Source of the DNA: Cyanobacteria bacterium UBA9971
Lineage (GTDB): Bacteria > Cyanobacteriota > Vampirovibrionia > Gastranaerophilales > UBA9971
DNA length: 11,875 nt
Assembly: GCA_003499955.1 (NCBI GenBank)
Contig: DNRP01000039.1
Coordinates: forward strand, 1-11,875
Reading direction: 5' to 3'
Every line of letters starts with the position of its first letter. Within the stretch, counting starts at the first letter, position 1. A program made the position numbers and the translations under genes. Under the pieces are notes generated by a model. The model saw nothing but the letters and a program-made list of their open reading frames with translations, was not told where the DNA came from and did not search any database. Shown piece by piece: positions 1 to 6,922 of the stretch.

Positions 1-2415
1 TGGGATTCTTTCGGACTTCCCGCGGAAAACGCGGCTATCCAAAAAGGAACTCCTCCTGCTGACTGGACTTTTTTAAATATGGACTACATGAAAACCCAGC
101 TCAAAATGCTAGGACTTGCTGTAGATTGGGATAGAGAAATTGCAACCTGTAAAGAAGATTATTATAAATGGACTCAATGGCTTTTTATTGAGTTTTTTAA
201 AGCCGGATTGGCTTATAAAAAAGAATCTCCCGTAAATTGGTGCGAAAAATGCGCAACTGTTCTTGCAAACGAGCAGGTGGAAGACGGAAAATGCTGGAGA
301 TGCGAGTCTATAGTCACAAAGAAAAAGCTTTCACAATGGTATTTAAAGATTACCGACTATTCGGAACAGCTTTTGCAGGATTTAGATAAGCTTACCGGTT
401 GGCCGGAAAACGTTAAATTAATGCAAAAAAACTGGATAGGCAAGTCTTACGGGGCTGTGCTGAAATTTAAGCTTGCTGAAAATTCTGATATAGAGATTCC
501 GGTGTTTACAACAAGACCTGATACGGTTTTTGGCGTGACTTATCTTGTTGTTGCTCCTGAATATCCCGATATAGACAGCTTAATCATCCCTGAAAACAAA
601 CAAAAAGTTGACGAATACATAGAAAATTCAAAAAAACTTACAGAGATCGAAAGAACTTCTACAGAAAGACCAAAAACAGGAGTTCCTCTCGGAACACATG
701 TCATAAATCCTTTCAACGGCAAAAAAGTTCCGCTCTGGACGGGAGATTATGTTCTCGCTGAATATGGAACAGGCGCAGTCATGGGCGTTCCCGCTCATGA
801 CGCAAGAGATTTTGAGTTTGTAAAGAAATTTAATCTTCCGATGATAGCCGTCATTGCGAGGAGCGAAGCGACGAAGCAATCCAAAGAAGCCTTAGATTGC
901 CGCGTCGATGCTGAAGCCTCTCCTCGCAATGACAAAAATCAATTAACTGAAGTTTATACAGATGCCGGAATTATGATAAATTCAGGAGAATTTGACGGTT
1001 TGGGCAGCGAAGAAGGCAAGAAAAAAATTACCGAATGGGCGGAAAAAAACAACGCTGGTTACGGAAAAGTCCAATTTAGGCTTAGAGATTGGCTTATAAG
1101 TAGGCAGAGATATTGGGGCGCGCCTATTCCTGTAATTTATTGTGATAAATGCGGAATAGTGGTTGATGAAAAACTCCCTGTTTTACTTCCAAAAGATGTT
1201 GATTTTAAGGTTCAGGGAATGTCGCCTATCGCAACCTCCAAGACTTTTGTAAATACGACTTGTCCAAAATGCAATTCCCCTGCAACACGCGAAACTGACA
1301 CAATGGATACCTTTATGTGCAGCAGCTGGTATTATTTAAGATATATTGATCCTAAAAATAGCGAGAAAATATTTGATTCTGAGCTTGTTAACAAGTGGAT
1401 GAACGTTGACCAGTACGTCGGCGGAATTGAGCATGCTATTCTTCACCTTTTATATTCAAGGTTTTTCGTCAAATTCCTTAGAGATAGAGGACTTATAAAC
1501 TTTGATGAACCTTTTGAAAATCTTTTAACTCAGGGCATGGTTTTAAAAGACGGCACAAAAATGAGTAAATCAAAAGGCAATACCGTTGACCCTGACGAAA
1601 TTTTTGCAAATTACGGTGCTGATACCGCAAGATTATTTATTTTAAGCGATTCTCCCCCTGCAAGAGATCTTGACTGGTCAGATGCTGGAGTGGAAGGTTG
1701 TTATAAATTCTTAAACAGGGTTTGGCGTTTAGTCAAAACCTGCGAACCAAACCTCTATCATCATTGCGAGCCTCCCTGTCATTTTGAGCCTCCCTGTCAT
1801 CCTGAGCGAAGCGAAGGATCTGTCCCTGCTGGGATAAAGTCTTTTAGTGCTTGCTTGACAGATTCTTCGGCTATTCTTCAGAATGACAATATGAATACGC
1901 TTTCTAAAGAAAATAAAGCTCTTTTAAGAGAAACGCACAAAACAATTAAAGGTATAACTCAGGATATAAACAACGACTTTCAGTTTAATACAGCCATAAG
2001 TAAGAGCCGTGAGTTTGTAAACAGTATTTATGACTATGTAAATTCTAAAAACGACTATTCTGACGAAGATAAAGCTGTTTTAAGTCAGGCTGTTTTTACG
2101 CTAATAAAACTTATATCGCCTTTAGTACCGCATCTTTCCGAAGAAATCTGGAGTAATTTCGGTGCAAATACTTCTATTCACCAGTCAGAATGGCCTGAAT
2201 ATAAAGAAGAACTTTGTATATCTGATACTGTAACAATAGCTGTTCAAATCAGCGGGAAGCTTAGAGATACATTTGAGATATCTCAAAACGCTTCAAAAGA
2301 AGAAATTGAAAAAGTCGCCCTCTCCCAACCTAAGATTCAAGGCTATATAGAAGGAAAACAAATAATTAAAATTATCGTAGTTCCAAATAAATTAATAAAT
2401 ATTGTTGTAAAATAA
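1..2415 (+). CDS. leuS: Leucyl-tRNA synthetase, 5' end outside the window
   Basis: Charges tRNA-Leu with leucine in the cytoplasm and hydrolyses mischarged products. The frame is open from base 1 and begins inside the class I core (WDSFGLPAENAAI, 1-39), so the HIGH motif and roughly the first 50 residues lie upstream. A Cys4 zinc module is visible (Cys codons at 241, 250, 292, 301). The CP1 editing domain has TTRPDTVFG at 508-534 and GVPAHDARD at 784-810, whose last Asp matches the conserved editing aspartate. RLRDWLISRQRYWGAP follows at 1078-1125, KMSKS at 1558-1572, then the anticodon-binding helices and the small C-terminal domain. Two stretches are foreign to the family: 28 codons at 850-933 and about 43 codons around 1759-1887, both repeat elements read in frame. 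They fall in variable linkers and all visible catalytic motifs are intact, so the enzyme is probably functional. No clear terminator follows. Confidence 0.97.
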   Translation, partial: WDSFGLPAENAAIQKGTPPADWTFLNMDYMKTQLKMLGLAVDWDREIATCKEDYYKWTQWLFIEFFKAGLAYKKESPVNWCEKCATVLANEQVEDGKCWRCESIVTKKKLSQWYLKITDYSEQLLQDLDKLTGWPENVKLMQKNWIGKSYGAVLKFKLAENSDIEIPVFTTRPDTVFGVTYLVVAPEYPDIDSLIIPENKQKVDEYIENSKKLTEIERTSTERPKTGVPLGTHVINPFNGKKVPLWTGDYVLAEYGTGAVMGVPAHDARDFEFVKKFNLPMIAVIARSEATKQSKEALDCRVDAEASPRNDKNQLTEVYTDAGIMINSGEFDGLGSEEGKKKITEWAEKNNAGYGKVQFRLRDWLISRQRYWGAPIPVIYCDKCGIVVDEKLPVLLPKDVDFKVQGMSPIATSKTFVNTTCPKCNSPATRETDTMDTFMCSSWYYLRYIDPKNSEKIFDSELVNKWMNVDQYVGGIEHAILHLLYSRFFVKFLRDRGLINFDEPFENLLTQGMVLKDGTKMSKSKGNTVDPDEIFANYGADTARLFILSDSPPARDLDWSDAGVEGCYKFLNRVWRLVKTCEPNLYHHCEPPCHFEPPCHPERSEGSVPAGIKSFSACLTDSSAILQNDNMNTLSKENKALLRETHKTIKGITQDINNDFQFNTAISKSREFVNSIYDYVNSKNDYSDEDKAVLSQAVFTLIKLISPLVPHLSEEIWSNFGANTSIHQSEWPEYKEELCISDTVTIAVQISGKLRDTFEISQNASKEEIEKVALSQPKIQGYIEGKQIIKIIVVPNKLINIVVK
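850..933. repeat. Palindromic repeat element inserted in frame in leuS
   Basis: The element has perfect 13-bp terminal inverted repeats (gtcattgcgagga at 850-862, its reverse complement at 921-933). A second internal pair, 869-881 with 895-907, matches at 11 of 13 bases, so the 84 bp can fold into one long imperfect hairpin. It starts exactly on a codon boundary and is 28 codons long with no stop, adding VIARSEATKQS...SPRND to LeuRS in the linker after the editing-domain Asp. Sequences of this kind (gagcgaagcgacgaagcaatcc) are a known dispersed palindromic repeat type in several bacterial groups; that assignment is from memory. Confidence 0.88.
1759..1887. repeat. Composite palindromic repeat insertion in leuS
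   Basis: The core, 1796-1887, has an imperfect inverted repeat: gtcatcctgagcgaagcga at the left (1796-1814) and the diverged complement ending gaatgac at the right (1857-1887). In front lie a 10-bp fragment (tcattgcgag, 1761-1770) identical to the left end of the element at 850, and a 15-bp direct repeat (gagcctccctgtcat at 1768-1782 and 1786-1800) with an 18-bp, frame-preserving period. It is translated as HCEPPCHFEPPCHPERSEGS...LQNDN between the catalytic core and the anticodon-binding domain. The nested pieces suggest more than one insertion or slippage event. The exact boundaries are uncertain. Confidence 0.8.
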
Positions 2416-2464
2416 ATAAGTTATTTAATATTTTAAGAGTATTACTTGTAAAATAAAATTAAAA

Positions 2465-2470
2465 TATAAT
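2465..2470 (+). promoter_or_regulatory. Possible -10 box for the DHH gene
   Basis: A perfect TATAAT lies in the 133-bp AT-rich gap after leuS, about 79 bp before the next start codon. No recognisable -35 is found at 16-18 bp upstream, and such hexamers arise easily in sequence this AT-rich, so this is only a candidate. Confidence 0.25.
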
Positions 2471-2548
2471 ACAATAATCTTAGATTTTTATTCATATTTT
2501 AATTATTATTTATTTTAAAGTGTCTAATAAAGAGGTTATATAAAAAAA

Positions 2549-3475
2549 ATGGGAAAATACAGACTGGTTACAAGAAGCGATTTTGATGGGCTTGTGTGTG
2601 CGGCGCTTTTAAAAGAACTTGATATGATTGAAGACATATTATTTGTTCATCCTAAGGATATGCAGGATGGTAAAATTGGAATTACAGACGAAGACATAAC
2701 AACAAACCTTCCTTATGTTAAAGGTGTGTATTTGGCGATAGATCACCATTTGAGTGAAACTGTAAGATTAGAAGGGCAAAGAGAAAATCATATAATTGAT
2801 CCTGAAGCACCTTCTGCGGCAAGAGTTTTATATAATTATTTCGGCGGAAAAGAAAGATTTTCTTCTAAATGGGATGAAATTCTCGGAGCTGTTGATAAAG
2901 CTGATTCAGCGCAGTTTTCAAAAGATGAAATTCTTAATCCACAAGGTTGGGTGCTGCTAAATTACCTGATGGATCCCAGAACAGGACTTGGAAGGTTCAG
3001 AGAATTTAGAATTTCTAATTATAATTTGATGATGGAACTCATTGATAAGTGTAAAGATCACTCAATTGATGAAATACTCGAATTTCCCGATGTAAAAGAA
3101 AGAGTTGATTTGTATTTTACATTGCAGGAAAAATTTATAGAACAAGTCAGAAAATGCGCAACAGTTCATAAAAATCTTGTTGTGCTTGATTTAAAAAACG
3201 AAGAAACAATTTATCCCGGCAACAGGTTTGCTATTTATGCGCTTTATCCTGAATGTAATATATCAATACACGTTTTATGGGGATTAAGACAACAAAATAC
3301 AGTATTTGCAACAGGTAAATCCATAGTAAACAGAACATCAAAAACAAATATAGGTGAATTAATGCTTCAATACGGCGGCGGTGGTCACCAGAATGCCGGA
3401 ACATGCCAGATAGAAAACGACAAAGCCGACGAAGTTCTCAAAGTCTTAATTAAAAAAATAAACGCTGATGGCTAA
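2549..3475 (+). CDS. DHH-family phosphoesterase (DHH/DHHA1)
   Basis: A 308-residue cytoplasmic metal-dependent phosphoesterase of the DHH superfamily, which includes RecJ, NrnA-type nanoRNA/pAp phosphatases and related enzymes. Motif I is RSDFDG (residues 9-14), with Phe in place of the more usual His or Thr. The family signature DHH is at 65-67 (AIDHHLSE). The linker contains AVDKADSAQF (about 114-123), likely another metal-binding Asp region. The C-terminal DHHA1 substrate domain shows GGGGHQNAG at 276-284. An AGAGG-type ribosome site (2531-2536) lies 12 nt before the ATG. The substrate cannot be told from the sequence: short oligonucleotides, cyclic dinucleotide products or another phosphoester are all possible. 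A hairpin follows at 3506. Family assignment is firm, the specific role open. Confidence 0.9.
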   Translation: MGKYRLVTRSDFDGLVCAALLKELDMIEDILFVHPKDMQDGKIGITDEDITTNLPYVKGVYLAIDHHLSETVRLEGQRENHIIDPEAPSAARVLYNYFGGKERFSSKWDEILGAVDKADSAQFSKDEILNPQGWVLLNYLMDPRTGLGRFREFRISNYNLMMELIDKCKDHSIDEILEFPDVKERVDLYFTLQEKFIEQVRKCATVHKNLVVLDLKNEETIYPGNRFAIYALYPECNISIHVLWGLRQQNTVFATGKSIVNRTSKTNIGELMLQYGGGGHQNAGTCQIENDKADEVLKVLIKKINADG

Positions 3476-3505
3476 TATTTTTTTAAAATAAAAAATTATA
3501 AACTT

Positions 3506-3532
3506 AAAAAGGGGCAATACGCCCTTTTTTTC
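3506..3532 (+). terminator. Intrinsic terminator or leader hairpin
   Basis: A ten-pair stem with one G-U pair (aaaaaggggc with gccctttttt, loop aatac) ends in a T run. It lies 30 bp after the DHH gene and only 31 bp before the UPF0173 start codon, so it either ends the DHH transcript or acts in the leader of the next gene. Confidence 0.7.
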
Positions 3533-3562
3533 TAAAAACTTTGATTTTAGAAGGGAAAAAGA

Positions 3563-4231
3563 ATGAAAATACAATACATAGGTCATAGCGCTTTTAAAAT
3601 AAGCCATGATAACTATTCTATTTTAATAGATCCTTTCATAACAGGAAATCCGATGGCCGCAAAAGTTGATCTTAATCTCAATGACATACTTGTAACGCAT
3701 GCTCATGGTGATCATTTAGGCGACAGTATAGAAATTTCAAGAAAAACAAAAATTCCCGTAACAGCTATATTTGAACTTGCAAATTATTGCGCTAAACATG
3801 GAGCTAATGCGCAGGGGATAAATATGGGTGGAAAAATTCCTTATAGTTGGGGGCATGCGATGTGGCTTCCTGCCTCACACAGCAGCGGAACTCCTGACGG
3901 GCAATATGGCGGCGTGCCTTCAAGTATTCTTGTAAATATGGGTGGTGTTTCTGTTTATCATGCCGGGGATACAGGGCTTCATTATGACTTAAAAATGGTT
4001 GGAGAACTTTATAAACCTGATATTTCACTACTTCCTATCGGCGGATTTTACACTATGGGTATTGATGAAGCTGTTCAAGCAGCTAAATGGCTTGGAAGTA
4101 AAAAGATTATTCCTATGCATTACAATACTTTTCCTTCTATTAAAGTAGATGCAAACGAATTTAAGCAAAAAATCGAAGCAATCGGCGTGGAATGTATAAT
4201 TTTAAAACCCGGCGAATGGTTTCAATTTTAA
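3563..4231 (+). CDS. UPF0173 metal-dependent hydrolase (metallo-beta-lactamase fold)
   Basis: A 222-residue cytoplasmic hydrolase of the metallo-beta-lactamase fold, closest to the UPF0173/YtkL group, whose natural substrate is unsettled. The N-terminus GHSAFKI...LIDPFITGNP (7-30) is typical. The metal-binding HxHxDH is THAHGDH (45-51). Further ligands are His106 (ASHSSG), HAGDTG (133-138, His and Asp) and PMHYNTFP (185-191). Length is normal for the group and there is no signal peptide. The ATG is supported by gaaggg at 3550-3555, seven nucleotides upstream. The short gap containing a hairpin leaves little room for an independent promoter, so read-through from the DHH gene is likely. It converges on the PHP gene. 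The name comes from the family, not from any demonstrated activity. Confidence 0.93.
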   Translation: MKIQYIGHSAFKISHDNYSILIDPFITGNPMAAKVDLNLNDILVTHAHGDHLGDSIEISRKTKIPVTAIFELANYCAKHGANAQGINMGGKIPYSWGHAMWLPASHSSGTPDGQYGGVPSSILVNMGGVSVYHAGDTGLHYDLKMVGELYKPDISLLPIGGFYTMGIDEAVQAAKWLGSKKIIPMHYNTFPSIKVDANEFKQKIEAIGVECIILKPGEWFQF

Positions 4232-4253
4232 AAAAAATCTTTTTATAGAAAAT

Positions 4254-4274
4254 TCAGGGGCAGAAAGCCCCTGA
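4254..4274. terminator. GC-rich hairpin between convergent genes
   Basis: A perfect 8-bp stem (tcaggggc/gcccctga, loop agaaa). On the plus strand no T run follows. Read on the minus strand it is followed by an AATTTTC stretch and then more T-rich sequence, so it fits better as a terminator for the PHP transcript coming from the right. Confidence 0.5.
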
Positions 4275-4297
4275 TAGTGTTGTCCCCCCGTGTTATA

Positions 4298-4330
4298 GTT
4301 TTTTCTTTTTGGACGCAAAAAAGAAAAAAC
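4298..4330. repeat. AT-rich 13-bp inverted repeat
   Basis: gttttttcttttt at 4298-4310 is exactly complementary to 4318-4330, around the loop ggacgca. It sits in the 151-bp gap between the 3' ends of two convergent genes and carries T runs on both strands, so it could stop transcription in either direction. The sequence is distinctive enough that it may also be a dispersed repeat. Confidence 0.5.
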
Positions 4331-4382
4331 TGAACATGCTTTTAAATAAATACGTCAAGATAAAGCCTGACATACTAAAAAA

Positions 4383-5042
4383 TCACAAATCATCGTTATG
4401 ACAGTCTGTACCGCCCGTAATTAAAAGATTCAATTCCTTTGCAATTGCATTAACCTTTTTAATAGTGTGAAATTTAACTATTGCTCTGTGCCTTATATAA
4501 GGATAGTAAACTTCTACGCCGTCAAGCCCGAAAGATTTCAATTCAGTAATCATTTTTTTGATATTTATATTCCAACAGCAGCATGGATGAGCAAGAACAG
4601 AAATTCCTCCTGCTTCTTTTATTATTTTTATTACTTCAGGAGCTTTTCTGGAGGTAGAAATTCTTATTATATCAAGCTTAGATTCATTTGGGTTTCTGGC
4701 GCAAAGATTATTTAATTCTTCGTTATTTAAATCAATTCCATATCCCAGAATATGCATAAAATTTGACTTATACCAGCAGTCAAACTCAACACCTGTAATG
4801 ATTTGCAGGTTGCACCCCGTCATTTTGAGCAAAGCGTTAGAATCTAAATCAATATGATTATAAGCTTCCAGTGTATTATGGTCTGTAATAGAAATATATT
4901 TGAGGTTTTTTTGTTTTGCAAGTTCAATTATCTCTGAAGGGTGCAATTTTCCGTCAGAAAAATTTGTATGAATATGAAGATTAGCGTTTTTATAATAATC
5001 CGCTTCTGTCAGGTTTTTTATTATATCAAAGGTTTGATTCAT
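4383..5042 (-). CDS. PHP-domain phosphoesterase
   Basis: A 219-residue protein of the PHP metal-dependent phosphoesterase superfamily. Visible motifs: NLHIHTNFSDG (21-31, HxH ligands at 23 and 25), SITDHNTLEAY (51-61, Asp54/His55), GVEFD (84-88), MHILGYG (96-102), SVLAHP (148-153) and GGTDCHNDD at the extreme C-terminus (210-218, Asp213/His215). All expected metal-ligand motifs are present, but it is shorter than the usual 270-290 residues of RNase AM/YciV-type members and lacks their long inserted middle. Substrate unknown: a nucleotide or RNA end is likely. It starts 4 nt after the serine hydrolase stop with no visible Shine-Dalgarno, suggesting translational coupling in a two-gene operon. 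Residues 66-77 appear to be encoded by a relic repeat element (see 4819-4845). Confidence 0.88.
   Translation of the reverse strand: MNQTFDIIKNLTEADYYKNANLHIHTNFSDGKLHPSEIIELAKQKNLKYISITDHNTLEAYNHIDLDSNALLKMTGCNLQIITGVEFDCWYKSNFMHILGYGIDLNNEELNNLCARNPNESKLDIIRISTSRKAPEVIKIIKEAGGISVLAHPCCCWNINIKKMITELKSFGLDGVEVYYPYIRHRAIVKFHTIKKVNAIAKELNLLITGGTDCHNDDL
4819..4845. repeat. Decayed half of a palindromic repeat inside the PHP gene
   Basis: Plus-strand bases 4819-4845 begin gtcattttgagc and end agaatct, aligning with the left arm of the leuS element (1796-1821) at about 20 positions with one gap, and exactly with gtcattttgagc at 1779-1790 except for the last base region. No right arm is visible. 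The PHP gene reads it from the opposite strand as DSNALLKMT, between the second PHP motif and GVEFD. Confidence 0.5.
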
Positions 5043-5046
5043 TATA

Positions 5047-6216
5047 TTATTGGTTTTGGGTTACATAAGAATTGTAAGTAATTTTTGAAGCTTCAATTAT
5101 AAACTCTTTTGCAGCAAAAGAATTCCATGGACGTTTTACCATTATTACGATTACATATTTTCTGCCGTCAGGAAGCGCAACAACTCCGGCATCGCCGAGC
5201 ATTGTTCCTATATCTCCGGTTTTGTGAATAAATCCTGCATCAGCAGGAAGCCCTGCCTGAATTAAGCGATTGTTTCTTACATGGCTCATTATGTCAACAA
5301 TTTCCGCACGGGTTTTTATTGAAAGCAAATTTGTATTTCCTATGTTATAAAGCAGCGTTCCCATTTCTCTCGGGGTTGAAACATTAGTCCCGTCAAGATC
5401 AGGAAGCCAGTTTGAAAGGCTTGTTGATTTAAGTCCCCAATTTTTTATTTCGCGATCAAGTTCATTCATGCCGCCTACAGAAGATAAAAGCATATTTGTA
5501 GCGGTATTGTCGCTTTCCTGAATCATTAAAGCAGCAAGATGCCTATAAGTATGCTTAGTTCCTAAAGGAGAATATTGTAATGAACCTGAACCGCCAGTAA
5601 TATAATAATTTGTAAGACTTATTTTGTCGTTTAAGTTTATTAAACCTTTTTCAGATCTTCTGAATATTTGAAATAATACCGGAAGTTTAATTATGCTGGC
5701 TGTCGGAAAAATTTTATCTCCATTAATATCAACATATCCACCCGTGTTGTAATCCCATATAAAAATCCCTGTTTCAAGCTGCGGATATGCAGCAGCAAGA
5801 TATTTAAGCTGATTTGTGAGATTATACATCTTCCAGTTAAGAACAGGGGCTTTCATTAGAGAATTTTTAGTGTCTACTTCGTCAATAAACTTTGTATCAA
5901 GGAAATCACCATTATTTGCTATTGAATATTCAGCCTGATTAAAGAAAGAGATGTCTTTCGGAATTTGTATATTTTTATTGGCAAGCTTATTAAAGAAAAG
6001 ATTATTATAATTTTCAATAAATATTTTTGGCATTATTATGCTGAATACAACAAAAAACATAATCAAAAATCTTATTCTTGCAGCCTGCTGTCTTTTTATG
6101 TTTTTCCTCATCTTTGCTCTCTGTAAAGAATTGTTACATGATTCTTCAAGCCATTCAGTATTTATTATTTTATTATTTTTTAATTGTTTGCGTCCGCCTG
6201 ATGTATATAAAGCCAA
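5047..6216 (-). CDS. Membrane-anchored serine hydrolase, class A beta-lactamase fold
   Basis: A 389-residue protein with a basic cytoplasmic start, one membrane segment (about 49-67, RFLIMFFVVFSIIMPKIF) and a periplasmic penicillin-binding/beta-lactamase domain. Active-site motifs: SIIK (174-177, nucleophile Ser and Lys), SDN (235-237) and KTG (332-334). The omega-loop region reads NWLPDLDG where class A enzymes have RWEPELN, so the deacylating Glu166 is apparently Leu and Asn170 is Asp. This suggests a peptidoglycan-directed or slow acyl-enzyme protein rather than an efficient beta-lactamase. Start: TTG at 6216 is preceded by AGGAG at a 9-nt spacing; an in-frame GTG at 6234 lacks this and lies about 5 nt from the predicted transcription start. 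ATG at 6111 is a third option, leaving a shorter signal anchor. Cotranscribed with the PHP gene. Confidence 0.85.
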   Translation of the reverse strand: MALYTSGGRKQLKNNKIINTEWLEESCNNSLQRAKMRKNIKRQQAARIRFLIMFFVVFSIIMPKIFIENYNNLFFNKLANKNIQIPKDISFFNQAEYSIANNGDFLDTKFIDEVDTKNSLMKAPVLNWKMYNLTNQLKYLAAAYPQLETGIFIWDYNTGGYVDINGDKIFPTASIIKLPVLFQIFRRSEKGLINLNDKISLTNYYITGGSGSLQYSPLGTKHTYRHLAALMIQESDNTATNMLLSSVGGMNELDREIKNWGLKSTSLSNWLPDLDGTNVSTPREMGTLLYNIGNTNLLSIKTRAEIVDIMSHVRNNRLIQAGLPADAGFIHKTGDIGTMLGDAGVVALPDGRKYVIVIMVKRPWNSFAAKEFIIEASKITYNSYVTQNQ

Positions 6217-6245
6217 AATATAACTCTCCTGCACCTGACAACTAG

Positions 6246-6273
6246 TTTATAACAATTTTCTTTTTTTATTCAA
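6246..6273 (-). promoter_or_regulatory. Sigma70-type promoter for the serine hydrolase-PHP operon
   Basis: On the minus strand TTGAAT (6268-6273), a 16-bp spacer and TATAAA (6246-6251) make a good promoter. Transcription would start near 6239, giving a leader of about 23 nt that contains the AGGAG used for the TTG start at 6216. Confidence 0.5.
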
Positions 6274-6344
6274 CAAACACGCATTATAAATTAAATAATA
6301 CTACAATTTTATTTTTATGATAAGTTTGCGCAGATAAAAAATAC

Positions 6345-6373
6345 TTTACTTATTTGATTCCAAATTTTATAAA
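6345..6373 (+). promoter_or_regulatory. Sigma70-type promoter for the exported protein gene
   Basis: TTTACT (6345-6350), 17-bp spacer, TATAAA (6368-6373). A start near 6380 leaves a leader of about 23 nt carrying the ggaaagg ribosome site (6391-6397). It is divergent from the promoter at 6246-6273. Confidence 0.4.
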
Positions 6374-6402
6374 ACCTTTAAAATAAAGATGGAAAGGTAT
6401 AT

Positions 6403-6783
6403 ATGGATTTTATTTTAAATAAACTTTTATTAATTTTTATTTTGTCAAATGTTTATTTTGGCACTGATTTTGATTTGCCGCGCCATGATCTGTTAATTCT
6501 TGATAATGGCCAGGAGATTAAATGTCAGGTTCAGTCAATAGCAGATGGAATGATTAAAGTAACTACAAATGACGGAGAAAGAACTGTTGTTAGAGAAATT
6601 AACGTAGATGCCGCAAGGGACATGGTTGAAGTAGGTATTATAAAAACCACGAGATATTCGGGCAGATTAAATTATCTGGATCCTGAATATTTAGAAATGA
6701 GGACTTCTTCGGGGACAATGAAAATTGAAAAAAATATGTTAAGAAAAATTATTATTTCTCAAGAACCGTCTTTTGATTTATAA
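6403..6783 (+). CDS. Small exported protein with internal duplication, function unknown
   Basis: A 126-residue protein I do not recognise as a named family. It begins with a short hydrophobic signal-like segment (residues 3-20, after MDFILNK) without a lipobox, so it is probably periplasmic or anchored by its N-terminus. The rest is beta-rich and contains two copies of one pattern with identical spacing: V43-I46-I51-V53-T55-G58-V62 and L89-L92-L97-M99-T101-G104-I108, exactly 46 residues apart. Such strands with a turn Gly recall small SH3- or Sm-like barrels, an inference from the pattern only. The ATG follows ggaaagg by 5 nt. It is alone between a divergent operon and the GGDEF gene, with no clear terminator behind it, so read-through into the latter is possible. 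Confidence 0.72.
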   Translation: MDFILNKLLLIFILSNVYFGTDFDLPRHDLLILDNGQEIKCQVQSIADGMIKVTTNDGERTVVREINVDAARDMVEVGIIKTTRYSGRLNYLDPEYLEMRTSSGTMKIEKNMLRKIIISQEPSFDL

Positions 6784-6922
6784 ATTTAATAATGAAAAAA
6801 ATAAAAGCTTTATAATTTTGTAAAAATTTATTAAAATAATAATTAACACAACTTAAATTAAAGAAACTAAATCAGGAACGATAATAAAATATTAGGTAAG
6901 AGTTAATATAGGCGGTATCAAA

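Noticed and set aside
850..1887. leuS as a pseudogene because of two repeat insertions
   Set aside because: Both insertions keep frame and contain no stop, sit in variable linkers, and the editing, zinc and KMSKS motifs are intact.
4467..4715. Plus-strand 82-aa ORF opposite the PHP gene
   Set aside because: Complement of the conserved PHP motifs; composition is that of an antisense shadow.
6038..6223. Plus-strand 61-aa ORF opposite the serine hydrolase N-terminus
   Set aside because: It mirrors the coding strand of the membrane anchor and has no independent promoter or ribosome site.
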